Shown here: positions 16,145-23,936 of the stretch, in pieces
Numbering within the stretch: the first letter of the stretch is position 1
Layout: the number at the start of each line of letters is the position of its first letter
NCBI RefSeq assembly: GCF_029223585.1
Contig: NZ_CP119424.1
Coordinates: 992,001-1,056,000, forward strand
From: Photobacterium sp. DA100
GTDB taxonomy: Bacteria > Pseudomonadota > Gammaproteobacteria > Enterobacterales > Vibrionaceae
DNA: 64,000 nucleotides
Direction of reading: 5' to 3'
Notes under the pieces: model-generated
What the model saw: only the letters and a program-made list of their open reading frames with translations
Told to the model about the DNA's origin: nothing
The model's database searches: none
Program-made: the position numbers and the translations under genes

Positions 16145-17494
16145 CTAACAACGTACGGCAAACTTTGTTTCAACAGCACGCATACCGCGCTGATAACATC
16201 CCCAGGCAACGGCACCAGCCAAAACATTGCCTAACATCGCACCCAAGAAAAGCCCCTGGATCCCGCCGTAATTTGCCCCTATCCACAGTAGCGGCAAAAA
16301 ACAAGCAAACAAGCGCAGGGCCGATATAACCAGCGCACGCATTGGCATCGTCAGCGCGTTACAAACAGACACCATCAACATACAAATACCCAAAGGACCA
16401 AGGCTCAATGGCACCCAAGTTAAGTGAAGAGCAAGAATACGGGCCACTTCAGCTTCGCTGGTCAGTAAAGAAGTTAACGGCGAGATAGAGATAAACAGCA
16501 GGACGGCGATTGCCAATTGCCACACTAAAATAAATTTAACCGCCAGAGAAACCAAAGACTTGATCTTCTCTAGCTCCCCCTTGCCCAGCCAACGCCCTAC
16601 CATTGGCGGCATCGACATAGTCAGTGCAAGAATAATGACTATCGAGAAAAATTCCAATCTCGATCCCAAGGCCCAGGCCGCAACCGTTGCCGCGCCGAAC
16701 CCCGCGACTAACTTTGTTGCTAGCATCGATGAAACTGGAGGAAGCAGCTGGCTGAGCATTGCCGGCGCCATAATATTTAACAGCTCTTTCACCGAGGCAA
16801 AAATATCCAAACCGTTCCAGTCAAAACTTAACCAATGACGCTGAACCACTTTTGGGTATACCGCTATCATACCAACAGAGAAAGCGACGACGGTTGCCCA
16901 AGCAGCACCGACCAGCCCCATATCGAAAGTGAAAATGAACAAGGGATCGAGTGCCATATTCAGCAAACTGGTTACCACCATCATGATGCCCGGTAGCATC
17001 GTATTACCATTGGCACGACACAAGCTGTAAGCAAAATATAGCATCGCCCCACACCATGAGCTTGCTAACCAGACGGGCCAGTAAACATCAATGACCGCAT
17101 ATACATCTTCGGGAGCGCTGAGCAACTGTAAGATCCCACCGCGAGTAAACCAGATAAATAGGCATATCATCAGCACACTGGCCGCACCCGTAATGACCAC
17201 TAAACCACCAAGTTGCTTGGCTCGCTGGTAATCACCGACTCCCAAAACACGTGAGATCAATGAGGTCGTTGCAATACCTAATCCCACCTGAAGACCGATG
17301 ATCACCATTTGCATTGGTAAGGTGAATCCTTGAGCGGCGAGCGGCAAGACACCCAGTTGTCCGATGAAAGCACTGTCAACCAACTGGAAGCTCATAAGAG
17401 AAAGTACGCCAAATAACATCGGCCAAGTCATATCAAACAACTGGCGGCCAAGCGGCGTTTCAGAAGAAGGCTGTAGTTGTAATTTTGAAGGCAT
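16145..17494 (-). CDS. MATE-family multidrug efflux protein
   Basis: A 449-residue polytopic inner-membrane protein with about twelve hydrophobic helices in two related halves. The first half carries TWPMLFGVLSLMSFQLVDSAFIGQLG and the GLGIATTSLISRVLGVGD loop, both typical of MATE antiporters. The second half carries the matching LLNIMAPAMLSQLLPPV and LGSRLEFFS. It would export cationic drugs or metabolites by Na+ or H+ antiport. The start is set at ATG 17494. The open frame could extend to a TTG at 17560, but that would overlap the neighbour's terminator hairpin and adds an unlikely extension. No strong ribosome-binding site is seen. Confidence 0.88.
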   Translation of the reverse strand: MPSKLQLQPSSETPLGRQLFDMTWPMLFGVLSLMSFQLVDSAFIGQLGVLPLAAQGFTLPMQMVIIGLQVGLGIATTSLISRVLGVGDYQRAKQLGGLVVITGAASVLMICLFIWFTRGGILQLLSAPEDVYAVIDVYWPVWLASSWCGAMLYFAYSLCRANGNTMLPGIMMVVTSLLNMALDPLFIFTFDMGLVGAAWATVVAFSVGMIAVYPKVVQRHWLSFDWNGLDIFASVKELLNIMAPAMLSQLLPPVSSMLATKLVAGFGAATVAAWALGSRLEFFSIVIILALTMSMPPMVGRWLGKGELEKIKSLVSLAVKFILVWQLAIAVLLFISISPLTSLLTSEAEVARILALHLTWVPLSLGPLGICMLMVSVCNALTMPMRALVISALRLFACFLPLLWIGANYGGIQGLFLGAMLGNVLAGAVAWGCYQRGMRAVETKFAVRC

Positions 17495-17537
17495 AGAAAT
17501 GAATGTCTTTATATTATAGTTATTTAGTCTAGAGACA

Positions 17538-17583
17538 AAAAAGCTCGGCAGTAAGAACAACCAGTTCCCACTTTACCGAGCTT
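17538..17583 (-). terminator. Rho-independent terminator, long loop
   Basis: AAGCTCGG (17541-17548) and CCGAGCTT (17576-17583) with a 27-base loop. The A-run left of the stem gives the T-tract on the minus strand. It ends the pyrophosphohydrolase-like gene. Confidence 0.65.
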
Positions 17584-17601
17584 TCAATACAGCCATTTTC
17601 G

Positions 17602-18180
17602 TTACGCTGTCACCAGCTTAACCAAATCTGCTGGTCGATAGTAGACTGATTTTAGAACTTTACCCTGGCGGACCAGTTTGCCACCAAGGTCAACGTCTTT
17701 GGCGCATTTGGCAATAATGAATTCACCCTTCTGGCTACCCACAATTTCAACACCCTGCTCGGCATAGAAACCCTTGGTCTCTTCGAATTCTTGTTCGTTA
17801 CGGCAAACTTTGCTCATATTGCTGGAGTGCACTTCATCCCAGCAAGCAACAAAATCAAAGCCCAGGCGCTTGGCGATCTGCAGCAGCAAGTCAATCAGGT
17901 AACTGATACCAATATTAGACTCTACTTTGTCATCACCAAGGTGTACTAGGCGTCCCATCAGAACATAGACTGAATCAACAATCGCATCGGCCTGCTCAAC
18001 CAATGAATCGGCTTCTGCCAGTTCGGTCAATTCTTCGACCGCCAATGATGTATGTAATGCATCAGCCTGTTCGTTCAAACTGGAAGGCGACTCGATATCC
18101 AAGTCAAAAGTATTACGAAATTCACGAATATCACGGTAAAGGTGATCGAACAGTGCTTGATCCAAAACAGACAGCTTCAT
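17602..18180 (-). CDS. MazG/PRA-PH-like nucleotide pyrophosphohydrolase
   Basis: A 192-residue protein. The helical motif LAVEELTELAEADSLVEQADAIVDSVYVLMG near residues 47-77 has the ExxE and ExxD metal-binding spacing of all-alpha NTP pyrophosphohydrolases (MazG, HisE, dUTPase-2 class). The later FDFVACWDEVHSSNMSKV is typical of phosphoribosyl-ATP pyrophosphohydrolase-like proteins in Vibrionaceae. Beyond residue 130 there is a further C-terminal part of unknown role (GEFIIAKCAKDVDLGGK). It probably hydrolyses a non-canonical nucleoside triphosphate. The start at 18180 has AAAGGAAAG upstream; the open frame extends further but without support. Confidence 0.8.
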   Translation of the reverse strand: MKLSVLDQALFDHLYRDIREFRNTFDLDIESPSSLNEQADALHTSLAVEELTELAEADSLVEQADAIVDSVYVLMGRLVHLGDDKVESNIGISYLIDLLLQIAKRLGFDFVACWDEVHSSNMSKVCRNEQEFEETKGFYAEQGVEIVGSQKGEFIIAKCAKDVDLGGKLVRQGKVLKSVYYRPADLVKLVTA

Positions 18181-18319
18181 GCAACTTTCCTTTAAGTTAT
18201 AAAAACCATTATAAATCATTAAATTAAAATCTTAATACCTGTTGCTTTCTACCTTGATAGCAACAATACCCGATAAAATGCTTCAATGTTTTATGCCGGT
18301 TGGAAACAAACCAAACTCA

Positions 18320-18369
18320 GGAGCGTAACGCTCCCAAGCCAGTATCCGATCAGCCAAAGAAGGCTGATC
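18320..18369 (-). terminator. two tandem hairpins after yibL
   Basis: GGAGCG-TAA-CGCTCC (18320-18334) and GATCAGCC-AAAGAA-GGCTGATC (18348-18369) are perfect stems just beyond the yibL stop codon. Neither has a T-tract. They may stabilise the 3' end or assist Rho-dependent termination. Confidence 0.45.
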
Positions 18370-18391
18370 CTCAAGATTCAATGTTGACTGA

Positions 18392-18748
18392 TTAGAACTC
18401 TTTCGGAGCAAAACCAGTAACAACGGAGATCCCCATTTCACGTCCAAGCGCCGTCATTGGATGGACAACAACCAGACCTTTGACTGATTTTTTCAGCTTA
18501 CCCATGTCGGATTGTTCGGCTTTGGTCAGCGGACGGCTAAATGCCAGAGACTTCACATCAGACCCTTTTTTGTTAAGTTGACGCTTGGCCTGGTGCTTAA
18601 CTTTATTGATTTTTTTGGTAATGGTCTCGATTTCTTGCGTAGCCTGACCTGCAATCGCCTGATCACCGCGCTCTTGTGCTCCAGCCAACTTACGACGAAG
18701 TTTATCTAAACGGTTATTTAGACGCTGAAGCTCTTGATTTAAATTCAT
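18392..18748 (-). CDS. yibL: YibL-family ribosome-associated protein
   Basis: A 118-residue basic protein (DUF2810). The N-terminal half is a coiled coil (LQRLNNRLDKLRRKLAGAQER). The C-terminal block SRPLTKAEQSDMGKLKKSVKGLVVVHPMTALGREMG is close to the most conserved part of E. coli YibL, which associates with ribosomes. The role is not well understood. The start ATG at 18748 has AAGGTAAC upstream. It is a monocistronic unit. Confidence 0.92.
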   Translation of the reverse strand: MNLNQELQRLNNRLDKLRRKLAGAQERGDQAIAGQATQEIETITKKINKVKHQAKRQLNKKGSDVKSLAFSRPLTKAEQSDMGKLKKSVKGLVVVHPMTALGREMGISVVTGFAPKEF

Positions 18749-19031
18749 GTAGTTACCTTATTTTACTTCACAATATCCCGTAGCCGAGTCCCAGGATAAA
18801 TTGCTTGACCGGAGATTATATAACAAGCGTCACAGTTTGGTCGAAGATTCTGTCAAAATTGTCATCATTAGCTGAATAGCGAAAAATGCCTTACTGATAA
18901 AAAGCTCAACCTGTCTCAGTTGTGATACACCCTCTATTGCCAACCAAGCGAAATTGCGCTCTCATAACCATTGCGCGTCAAGAGTTTGAACAATAAGACA
19001 ATAAACTGACAGTTGAGGTAAACATAAGGAT

Positions 19032-19193
19032 ATGTGTAAAGACTGCGGGATACATATTGCAATGACCAGAGTGAGGCGAAGCTTTATTGAACGCCACATT
19101 ACTCATAAGGGCGAATACAAATATTATTGCCCAAAATGTAAACGCACTGCATTCATTGCGATTGGCGGAAGCCTTGAAAATATAAGAGCCTAA
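19032..19193 (+). CDS. small zinc-ribbon protein (53 residues)
   Basis: A 53-codon frame that begins ATG TGT AAA GAC TGC and stops at TAA 19191-19193. It has two CxxC pairs: CKDC at residues 2-5 and CPKC at 33-36, which should bind one zinc ion as a small ribbon. The part between them is basic (RVRRSFIERHITHKGEYKYY), which suggests contact with nucleic acid. The stop codon runs straight into a strong bidirectional terminator, which supports it as a real gene. AAGGA lies only one base ahead of the ATG, a poor spacing; GAGG lies about 13 bases ahead. No function can be given. Confidence 0.65.
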   Translation: MCKDCGIHIAMTRVRRSFIERHITHKGEYKYYCPKCKRTAFIAIGGSLENIRA

Positions 19194-19220
19194 AAAACAG
19201 GCCATTACAGGCCTGTTTTT
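19194..19220. terminator. bidirectional Rho-independent terminator
   Basis: AACAGGCC, ATTACA loop region and GGCCTGTT with an A-run before and five T after. It is shared by the zinc-ribbon gene and the HAD phosphatase gene. Confidence 0.85.
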
Positions 19221-19228
19221 CTTCGTTA

Positions 19229-20011
19229 CTAGAGAGCCAGTAACTGGCTGGAAAATTCAGCAAAGCCAAAACCACCAGGTTTTGACATCACAATTTGTGG
19301 CTTGAATACTAGCTGCTGCCAATAATGGCGGATGTTTGCGACGCCGACGCTCAATGGCAACATCTCGAACATGTGTTGGTCATTCATTGAATCTCCAACA
19401 TAGCATACCGTCTGCTTTATCTGCTGCTCGGTAAGCCCCTTTTCCTTGAGGAATGCTGTCGCTGTTGCCTTTTTGGAGTGTTCACCATACCACGCATTTA
19501 TGTGAATAGAGCTTGCTGTGGCATTGGCTCCCAATGCATGTATACGAGCAACTATCTCATCAACTACACGACTGTCGAGCTTAGGCCGGTTTTGGCCAAT
19601 ATCAATCGCGACTTCGCATACTCGGTAGGCCTGATCCAAGGTTAAGTGCAAACTTGGGTAATCCTCCAAAATCGCTTCAATTTCGGACTTAAGCCGTTGC
19701 TGTCCACTGCGGATTTCCTCTAGTGGGATGGCCGAGCGAAGGGTAAGGAAACCATCTTGTTTTTCCATAACCACCGCACCATTTTCAGCCAGCACTGCAT
19801 CGACAGGCCAGAGCTGGGCAATATGATCCCCCCAGCCTGCGCAGGCGCCGGTTACAGCAACCACTTTTTTTCCAGCTTTTCGCAATTGCTGCAAAGCAAC
19901 CAATGTCTCCGGCGGTAGCTGCCCCTGCCAAGTCAACGTATCATCGACATCAGTTAAAACCCATTCTATTTTTTTCCAATCTGGTGATAGGCTCGTCGTA
20001 TCCGAATTCAT
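19229..20011 (-). CDS. HAD-superfamily (class IIB) phosphatase in the TRAP operon
   Basis: A 260-residue cytoplasmic phosphatase. Motif I is DVDDTLTW near residue 22, where the first Asp would form the phospho-intermediate. Motif II is VVAVTGACAG, and the metal-binding motif IV is VCYVGDSMNDQHMFE near residue 206. The cap and GVANI ending resemble Cof and mannosyl-3-phosphoglycerate phosphatase-like proteins. It is last in a four-gene operon with a TRAP transporter, 55 bases after the DctM stop, and has a good GAGG site. It probably dephosphorylates an intermediate of the imported compound; the substrate is inferred only in that broad sense. Confidence 0.85.
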   Translation of the reverse strand: MNSDTTSLSPDWKKIEWVLTDVDDTLTWQGQLPPETLVALQQLRKAGKKVVAVTGACAGWGDHIAQLWPVDAVLAENGAVVMEKQDGFLTLRSAIPLEEIRSGQQRLKSEIEAILEDYPSLHLTLDQAYRVCEVAIDIGQNRPKLDSRVVDEIVARIHALGANATASSIHINAWYGEHSKKATATAFLKEKGLTEQQIKQTVCYVGDSMNDQHMFEMLPLSVGVANIRHYWQQLVFKPQIVMSKPGGFGFAEFSSQLLAL

Positions 20012-20066
20012 ATCAACCTCATTTTCCTTTCTTCTTTTCCGGTTTTACATAATTCCGGAAGCAGAG

Positions 20067-21350
20067 TTACAACATATTCGGCAACAACATCACCAAACTT
20101 TCTGAAAATGTCAGTAGCATCAATACGCTAAACAGTGCCAAGAGTAAAGGCAGCACTTCCGTGACAAAATCGACCATTTTTACTTTAAGGATGGCGCAAA
20201 CCGTAAACATCATTGAGCCAAAGGGTGGTGTTACCCCACCGATCATAATATTGACGATGACAATAATACCAAAGTGAACAGGATTCACCCCCAGATTCAA
20301 CACAGCGGGCAGCAATAATGGGGTAAGAATAATCATCGCAGCCCCCCCTTCGATAAACATCCCCACCACAAGTAGCAACATGTTTATCAGTAATAACAAT
20401 ACGTACTTATTGTCTGTCAGCTCAATCAAGGCCGCAGCAACATTGTGGGGGATCTGCTCCAGCGTCATATAATACCCAAACACCATAGCACCAATGATGA
20501 TGAACATGACACTGCTGGTCCCCTGCACCGTTTCGCGCAAGATCAACTGTAAGTGGCGGATCCCCAACTGGCGGTAAATAAACACCCCAATCAAGGTACA
20601 AAGCAAGACGGCGATAGCACCGGCTTCTGTCGGGGTAAACAAACCAAAGCGCATACCAAGAATGATACCAAACGGGATCAACAAGGCAGGAATAGCGGCA
20701 AGGAAATATTGCCAACGCTCTTTTGCCGTTGCCACCTCACTACGAGATGGCTTGTAGTGTCGCTTCCTGGCTATAAATGCAATCGTCACCATCAGGGAAA
20801 TCGCCATCAGAAAAGCAGGAACATAACCGGCGATAAACATCTGGTGTACTGACACATTGGCTAACAGAGCAAAGATAATCAGGTTAATACCAGGCGGTAT
20901 AACCGGACTGATACTGGATGAAGCCGCTGTTACCGCTGCGGTAAAAGGAAGATCATATCCTCGCTTGGTCATCTCAGGAGCCAGGATTTTCGACTGCATG
21001 GCCGCATCAGCATTAGCAGAACCCGAGATCCCCCCCATCAGGGTACTCAAGGCGACATTGACCTGGGCCAATCCACCGGTTTTATGGCCTATCATGGCAT
21101 CGGCGAACGCCAGTAGACTTCGGCTGATCCCCGCATAGTTCATTACCGAACCGACCATTATAAAAAAGGGAATCGCCAATAACGGAAAAGATTCAGCTGA
21201 GCTGATGAAGCGCTGCATCACCAGAGTCACTGGGATCGAGTTATTGAGAAATAAAAAATATACCATCGCTGAAGCAATCAACGAGAAAGCAATTGGGATG
21301 TTCATTAAGAAAAGAACAAACAGAATGACAATAGGTAGATAACTTTCCAC
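20067..21350 (-). CDS. dctM: TRAP transporter large permease (DctM type)
   Basis: A 427-residue inner-membrane protein with about twelve helices. It has the DctM signature stretch ALSTLMGGISGSANADAAMQSKILAPEM and the later VAAALIELTDNKYVLLLLINMLLLVVGMF with GAAMIILTPLLLPAV, followed by NIMIGGVTPPFGSMMFTVCAI. It forms the Na+-driven transport core together with the small permease. The start is GTG with a TAGG site seven bases ahead, and it is only 11 bases downstream of the small-permease stop. Confidence 0.94.
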   Translation of the reverse strand: MESYLPIVILFVLFLMNIPIAFSLIASAMVYFLFLNNSIPVTLVMQRFISSAESFPLLAIPFFIMVGSVMNYAGISRSLLAFADAMIGHKTGGLAQVNVALSTLMGGISGSANADAAMQSKILAPEMTKRGYDLPFTAAVTAASSSISPVIPPGINLIIFALLANVSVHQMFIAGYVPAFLMAISLMVTIAFIARKRHYKPSRSEVATAKERWQYFLAAIPALLIPFGIILGMRFGLFTPTEAGAIAVLLCTLIGVFIYRQLGIRHLQLILRETVQGTSSVMFIIIGAMVFGYYMTLEQIPHNVAAALIELTDNKYVLLLLINMLLLVVGMFIEGGAAMIILTPLLLPAVLNLGVNPVHFGIIVIVNIMIGGVTPPFGSMMFTVCAILKVKMVDFVTEVLPLLLALFSVLMLLTFSESLVMLLPNML

Positions 21351-21361
21351 AAAATAACCTA

Positions 21362-21823
21362 TTACTTACTACATTTAAGGACGTTGATATCTTCGATAAT
21401 AAATTTCACTGTATGCAGTGCCATCAGGGCAAAGCTGATGAACAACACACCGTTAATCGTGAAATAAGACATTCCCATCACTGGGGTCACTTTGTTTGAC
21501 AGCATCGTATACTGGTAACTCAGCACGGCCATAAGGATGTTCAGCGCGAGCAAGAATAGCGATACCAGGAATTTGAATGGCCGCTTTGCTTTTGGCGGCA
21601 ACAAAGCCACCACCACATCAACCCCCATATGCAGTTTGTGTTTGTAACAAGAGCTAATACCGAGATAAACAGCCCAAATGAAGCACACCACAGAAAGCTC
21701 TTCGCTCCATGGCACAACAAAAACAAAACCGTAGCGCAGAACCACGTTCACAATCACGACTAATACGGTGATACTAATAGCAATTGATGCCAATATTTCT
21801 TCTATGTTACGAATCAAAAACAC
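21362..21823 (-). CDS. dctQ: TRAP transporter small permease (DctQ type)
   Basis: A 153-residue membrane protein with four helices. It opens with NIEEILASIAISITVLVVIVNVVLRYGF and has the conserved WSEELSVVCFIWAVYLGIS segment characteristic of DctQ. I choose GTG 21823 because GGAG sits six bases upstream of it; a TTG at 21844 is possible but lacks a site. It partners the large permease, the next gene. Confidence 0.9.
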   Translation of the reverse strand: MFLIRNIEEILASIAISITVLVVIVNVVLRYGFVFVVPWSEELSVVCFIWAVYLGISSCYKHKLHMGVDVVVALLPPKAKRPFKFLVSLFLLALNILMAVLSYQYTMLSNKVTPVMGMSYFTINGVLFISFALMALHTVKFIIEDINVLKCSK

Positions 21824-21845
21824 ATTTTTCTCCAAACCAGACAAC

Positions 21846-21879
21846 GGATCGCTGGTGCTCCATACTTCACCAACGATCC
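21846..21879 (-). other. intercistronic stem-loop between dctP and dctQ
   Basis: GGATCG-CT-GGTG (21846-21857) pairs with CACC-AA-CGATCC (21868-21879) around a 10-base loop, giving a 10-bp stem with one internal loop. It lies just 3' of the binding-protein gene, where such structures often stabilise the upstream message so the binding protein is made in excess over the membrane subunits. Confidence 0.5.
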
Positions 21880-21896
21880 TAGCTTGACGCTGTTGA

Positions 21897-22910
21897 TCAG
21901 CCCTGATCAGCCCGGATAGTCGCCAGCTCGTTCATGATGGTGGCATGAACACCTTCGCTCCACGACGGGAACTGGTTGTATACCTCTGCCGTAAGCTGGT
22001 TGAATTGTTCCGAGTTAACCTCGTTGAAAGTTACCCCTAGGGCTTCTAGTTTCTCGGTGTATTCTTGATCCAGCTTGACCAATTCAGCCGTGTTGGACTT
22101 GGCCCCCGCATTCAGCTCTTCGATAATGATCTGCTGCTGATCCGGGGTAAACCTGTCCCATACTGATGGCGAGATATAGAGACCGACGGTACCCAAGAAG
22201 TGCTTGGTCAGAGACATATTCTTCGCCACTTCGTAAATCTTGGTCGAGTACATGGTTAAGATGGAACCCTCGAGACCATCGACAACCCCCTGCTGTACAC
22301 CGGCGTAGGTTTCTGGAAATGGCAGAGCTGCCGGCGCGGCGCCCATGGCTTTGAGCGTACTGATAAACAGCTGACTTTGCGGAACGCGGATCCGCATACC
22401 TTTCATATCTTCAGAATTAACGATTTCTTTGTTAGTGATCATGTGGCGGAAACCAAACATGTAATCCGCGTTCAGGACTTTGATGCCTTTAGCCTCTGCC
22501 TGTGCCTTCAAACCGGCAACGTAGTCGGTTTTCATCATCGCAAGGTATTCATCGTAGGTGTTGTACAGCATTGGCCCAGCCAAGGCTGCGAAGTCCGGAA
22601 CGTAATCCCCTAGGTAACTAAGATCTTCTACCGCAATCCAGTTGGCACCATTGACAACCTGCTCTAGGTTATCTTTGTATACCGGTAGCTGTCCCCCCGG
22701 AAAAACCTTGATGTTCACCGCGCCATCCGTGCGCTCACGAATCATATCCGTTGCCTTGACCAACTCCTGTGTCAGCAACTCGTTGGGCGAGAACACCAAG
22801 CTCATATTAAGATCAATCGGTGCTGCTGTACCTGCCGTCTGGTTATCCGCTTCTCCACACCCAACCAGTAATGCGGTTGCGGTTAATACAGTGCCTAGTA
22901 GCTTTTTCAT
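21897..22910 (-). CDS. dctP: TRAP transporter substrate-binding lipoprotein (DctP type)
   Basis: A 337-residue extracytoplasmic solute receptor. The signal peptide ends in ALLVGC, a clear lipobox with Cys18, so it is membrane-anchored rather than free, which is less common among DctP proteins of Gram-negative bacteria. The fold is DctP: DLNMSLVFSPNELLTQ, INIKVFPGGQL-like sequence (VNIKVFPGGQLPVYKDNLEQV), RMITNKE-type segment and the specificity Arg region MKGMRIRVPQ near residue 173, where the conserved Arg holds the ligand carboxylate. The C-terminus ends in a 10-bp tandem duplication (21894-21913). Substrate unknown. Confidence 0.93.
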   Translation of the reverse strand: MKKLLGTVLTATALLVGCGEADNQTAGTAAPIDLNMSLVFSPNELLTQELVKATDMIRERTDGAVNIKVFPGGQLPVYKDNLEQVVNGANWIAVEDLSYLGDYVPDFAALAGPMLYNTYDEYLAMMKTDYVAGLKAQAEAKGIKVLNADYMFGFRHMITNKEIVNSEDMKGMRIRVPQSQLFISTLKAMGAAPAALPFPETYAGVQQGVVDGLEGSILTMYSTKIYEVAKNMSLTKHFLGTVGLYISPSVWDRFTPDQQQIIIEELNAGAKSNTAELVKLDQEYTEKLEALGVTFNEVNSEQFNQLTAEVYNQFPSWSEGVHATIMNELATIRADQG

Positions 22911-23184
22911 TTCTTTTAGCCTTCAATATGTTTATTCGGTTGAATAACGAATTTCGGCAGCGAGTATGAAATGAAAATATTACATTCATATGAACACAAA
23001 ATTAGGCTTTCGTTACTCACCTGAACGCAGCACTGAAAGCAGCCTTTTTTCAGCAGCTTCAGTGCAACCAATGGCTAAGCTATAGTGCTGCAGAACTAAG
23101 CTTTATTGTCATATTGCGGTAACATAAGCCACATACTGTTATGTCAATTTTCAAATGAACATGCATTATCATTGTAGGAACGAT
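22911..23184. promoter_or_regulatory. divergent control region of the TRAP and GDPD arms
   Basis: A 274-base AT-rich interval that must carry both promoters. Operator candidates include TTCATATGAA (22985-22994), an ATTCG / CGAAT inverted pair (22934-22938 and 22948-22952), an imperfect TATGAAATG / CATTCATA repeat (22965-22990), and ACATAA / TTATGT near 23122-23146. The TTCG/CGAA half-sites resemble those of some DeoR-family repressors. None is proven. Confidence 0.4.
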
Positions 23185-23889
23185 ATGATCACAGGCCACC
23201 GCGGCGCTGCCGCACTTGCTCCTGAAAACACAATAGCCAGCATTAACAAAGCCGCCGAGGCGGGTGTAAAGTGGGTGGAAATTGATACCCAGTTAAGTGC
23301 CGATGGCATCCCTGTTGTCATCCATGATGAAACGGTCAACCGGTGCACCGACGGCAAAGGGAGAATTGCCGATTTAACCCTGGCCCAGCTCAAGCGCCTT
23401 GATGCGGGCAGTTGGTTTCACCCAAGCTATGCCAATGAGCGTATCCCGACCCTTGTAGAGGCCCTCGATGCTTGCCTAAGCCTTGGGTTGACCCTCAACC
23501 TCGAACTCAAAGTTCATCATGATGAGCAAATTGAACCTTTAGTTAATAGCGTCGTGGCATTGATCAGAGAAAAAGGCTACCCGATTGATAAACTGCTTTT
23601 TTCCAGTTTTCAAAAAAAAGCACTAGAGCTATGCCAGCAACTGATGCCCGAGGTCCGTCGCGGCTTTATTTGTGAGGTATGGAACAACTTCAGCCTGCCG
23701 TCTATCCAAGCATGTCAAGCTTATAGCGTGCATATCGATCACCATATTTTGACTCCGGCCATTGCCAGAAACATCAAAAATGCCGGGTATGTACTCAAGA
23801 TCTGGACACTGAACAACGCAGACAAAGCACAGTATTTTTTTGATATGGGTGTCGACAGCATCATCACAGATGCGCCGGATAAATTTTGA
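23185..23889 (+). CDS. ugpQ: cytoplasmic glycerophosphodiester phosphodiesterase (UgpQ-like)
   Basis: A 234-residue GDPD enzyme that cleaves glycerophosphodiesters to sn-glycerol 3-phosphate and an alcohol. It begins at the active site, MITGHRGAAALAPENT, with the first His-Arg pair. Next come VEIDTQLSADGIPVVIHDETVNRCTDG, carrying the metal-binding Glu/Asp and the second His, and LNLELKVHHDEQIEP, holding the third metal ligand. There is no signal peptide, so it acts in the cytoplasm like UgpQ. The start ATG 23185 has AGGA six bases upstream; an earlier in-frame start at 23155 adds ten residues without support. It is co-directional with the DeoR gene. Confidence 0.93.
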   Translation: MITGHRGAAALAPENTIASINKAAEAGVKWVEIDTQLSADGIPVVIHDETVNRCTDGKGRIADLTLAQLKRLDAGSWFHPSYANERIPTLVEALDACLSLGLTLNLELKVHHDEQIEPLVNSVVALIREKGYPIDKLLFSSFQKKALELCQQLMPEVRRGFICEVWNNFSLPSIQACQAYSVHIDHHILTPAIARNIKNAGYVLKIWTLNNADKAQYFFDMGVDSIITDAPDKF

Positions 23890-23919
23890 GCCTACGAGCG
23901 TCGGCCTACGCTCGTAGGC
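23890..23919 (+). other. perfect intercistronic hairpin between ugpQ-like and deoR-type genes
   Basis: GCCTACGAGCG (23890-23900) and CGCTCGTAGGC (23909-23919) form an 11-bp perfect stem with an 8-base loop. It begins on the base right after the ugpQ stop codon. With no T-tract it looks like a processing or stability element, or a partial terminator, that lowers the regulator relative to the enzyme. Confidence 0.6.
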
Positions 23920-23936
23920 TGACACTAGAGAAGAAC

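Noticed and set aside
18978..19205. 75-codon minus-strand open frame opposite the zinc-ribbon gene
   Set aside because: It overlaps the bidirectional terminator and is the antisense of the better supported CxxC protein.
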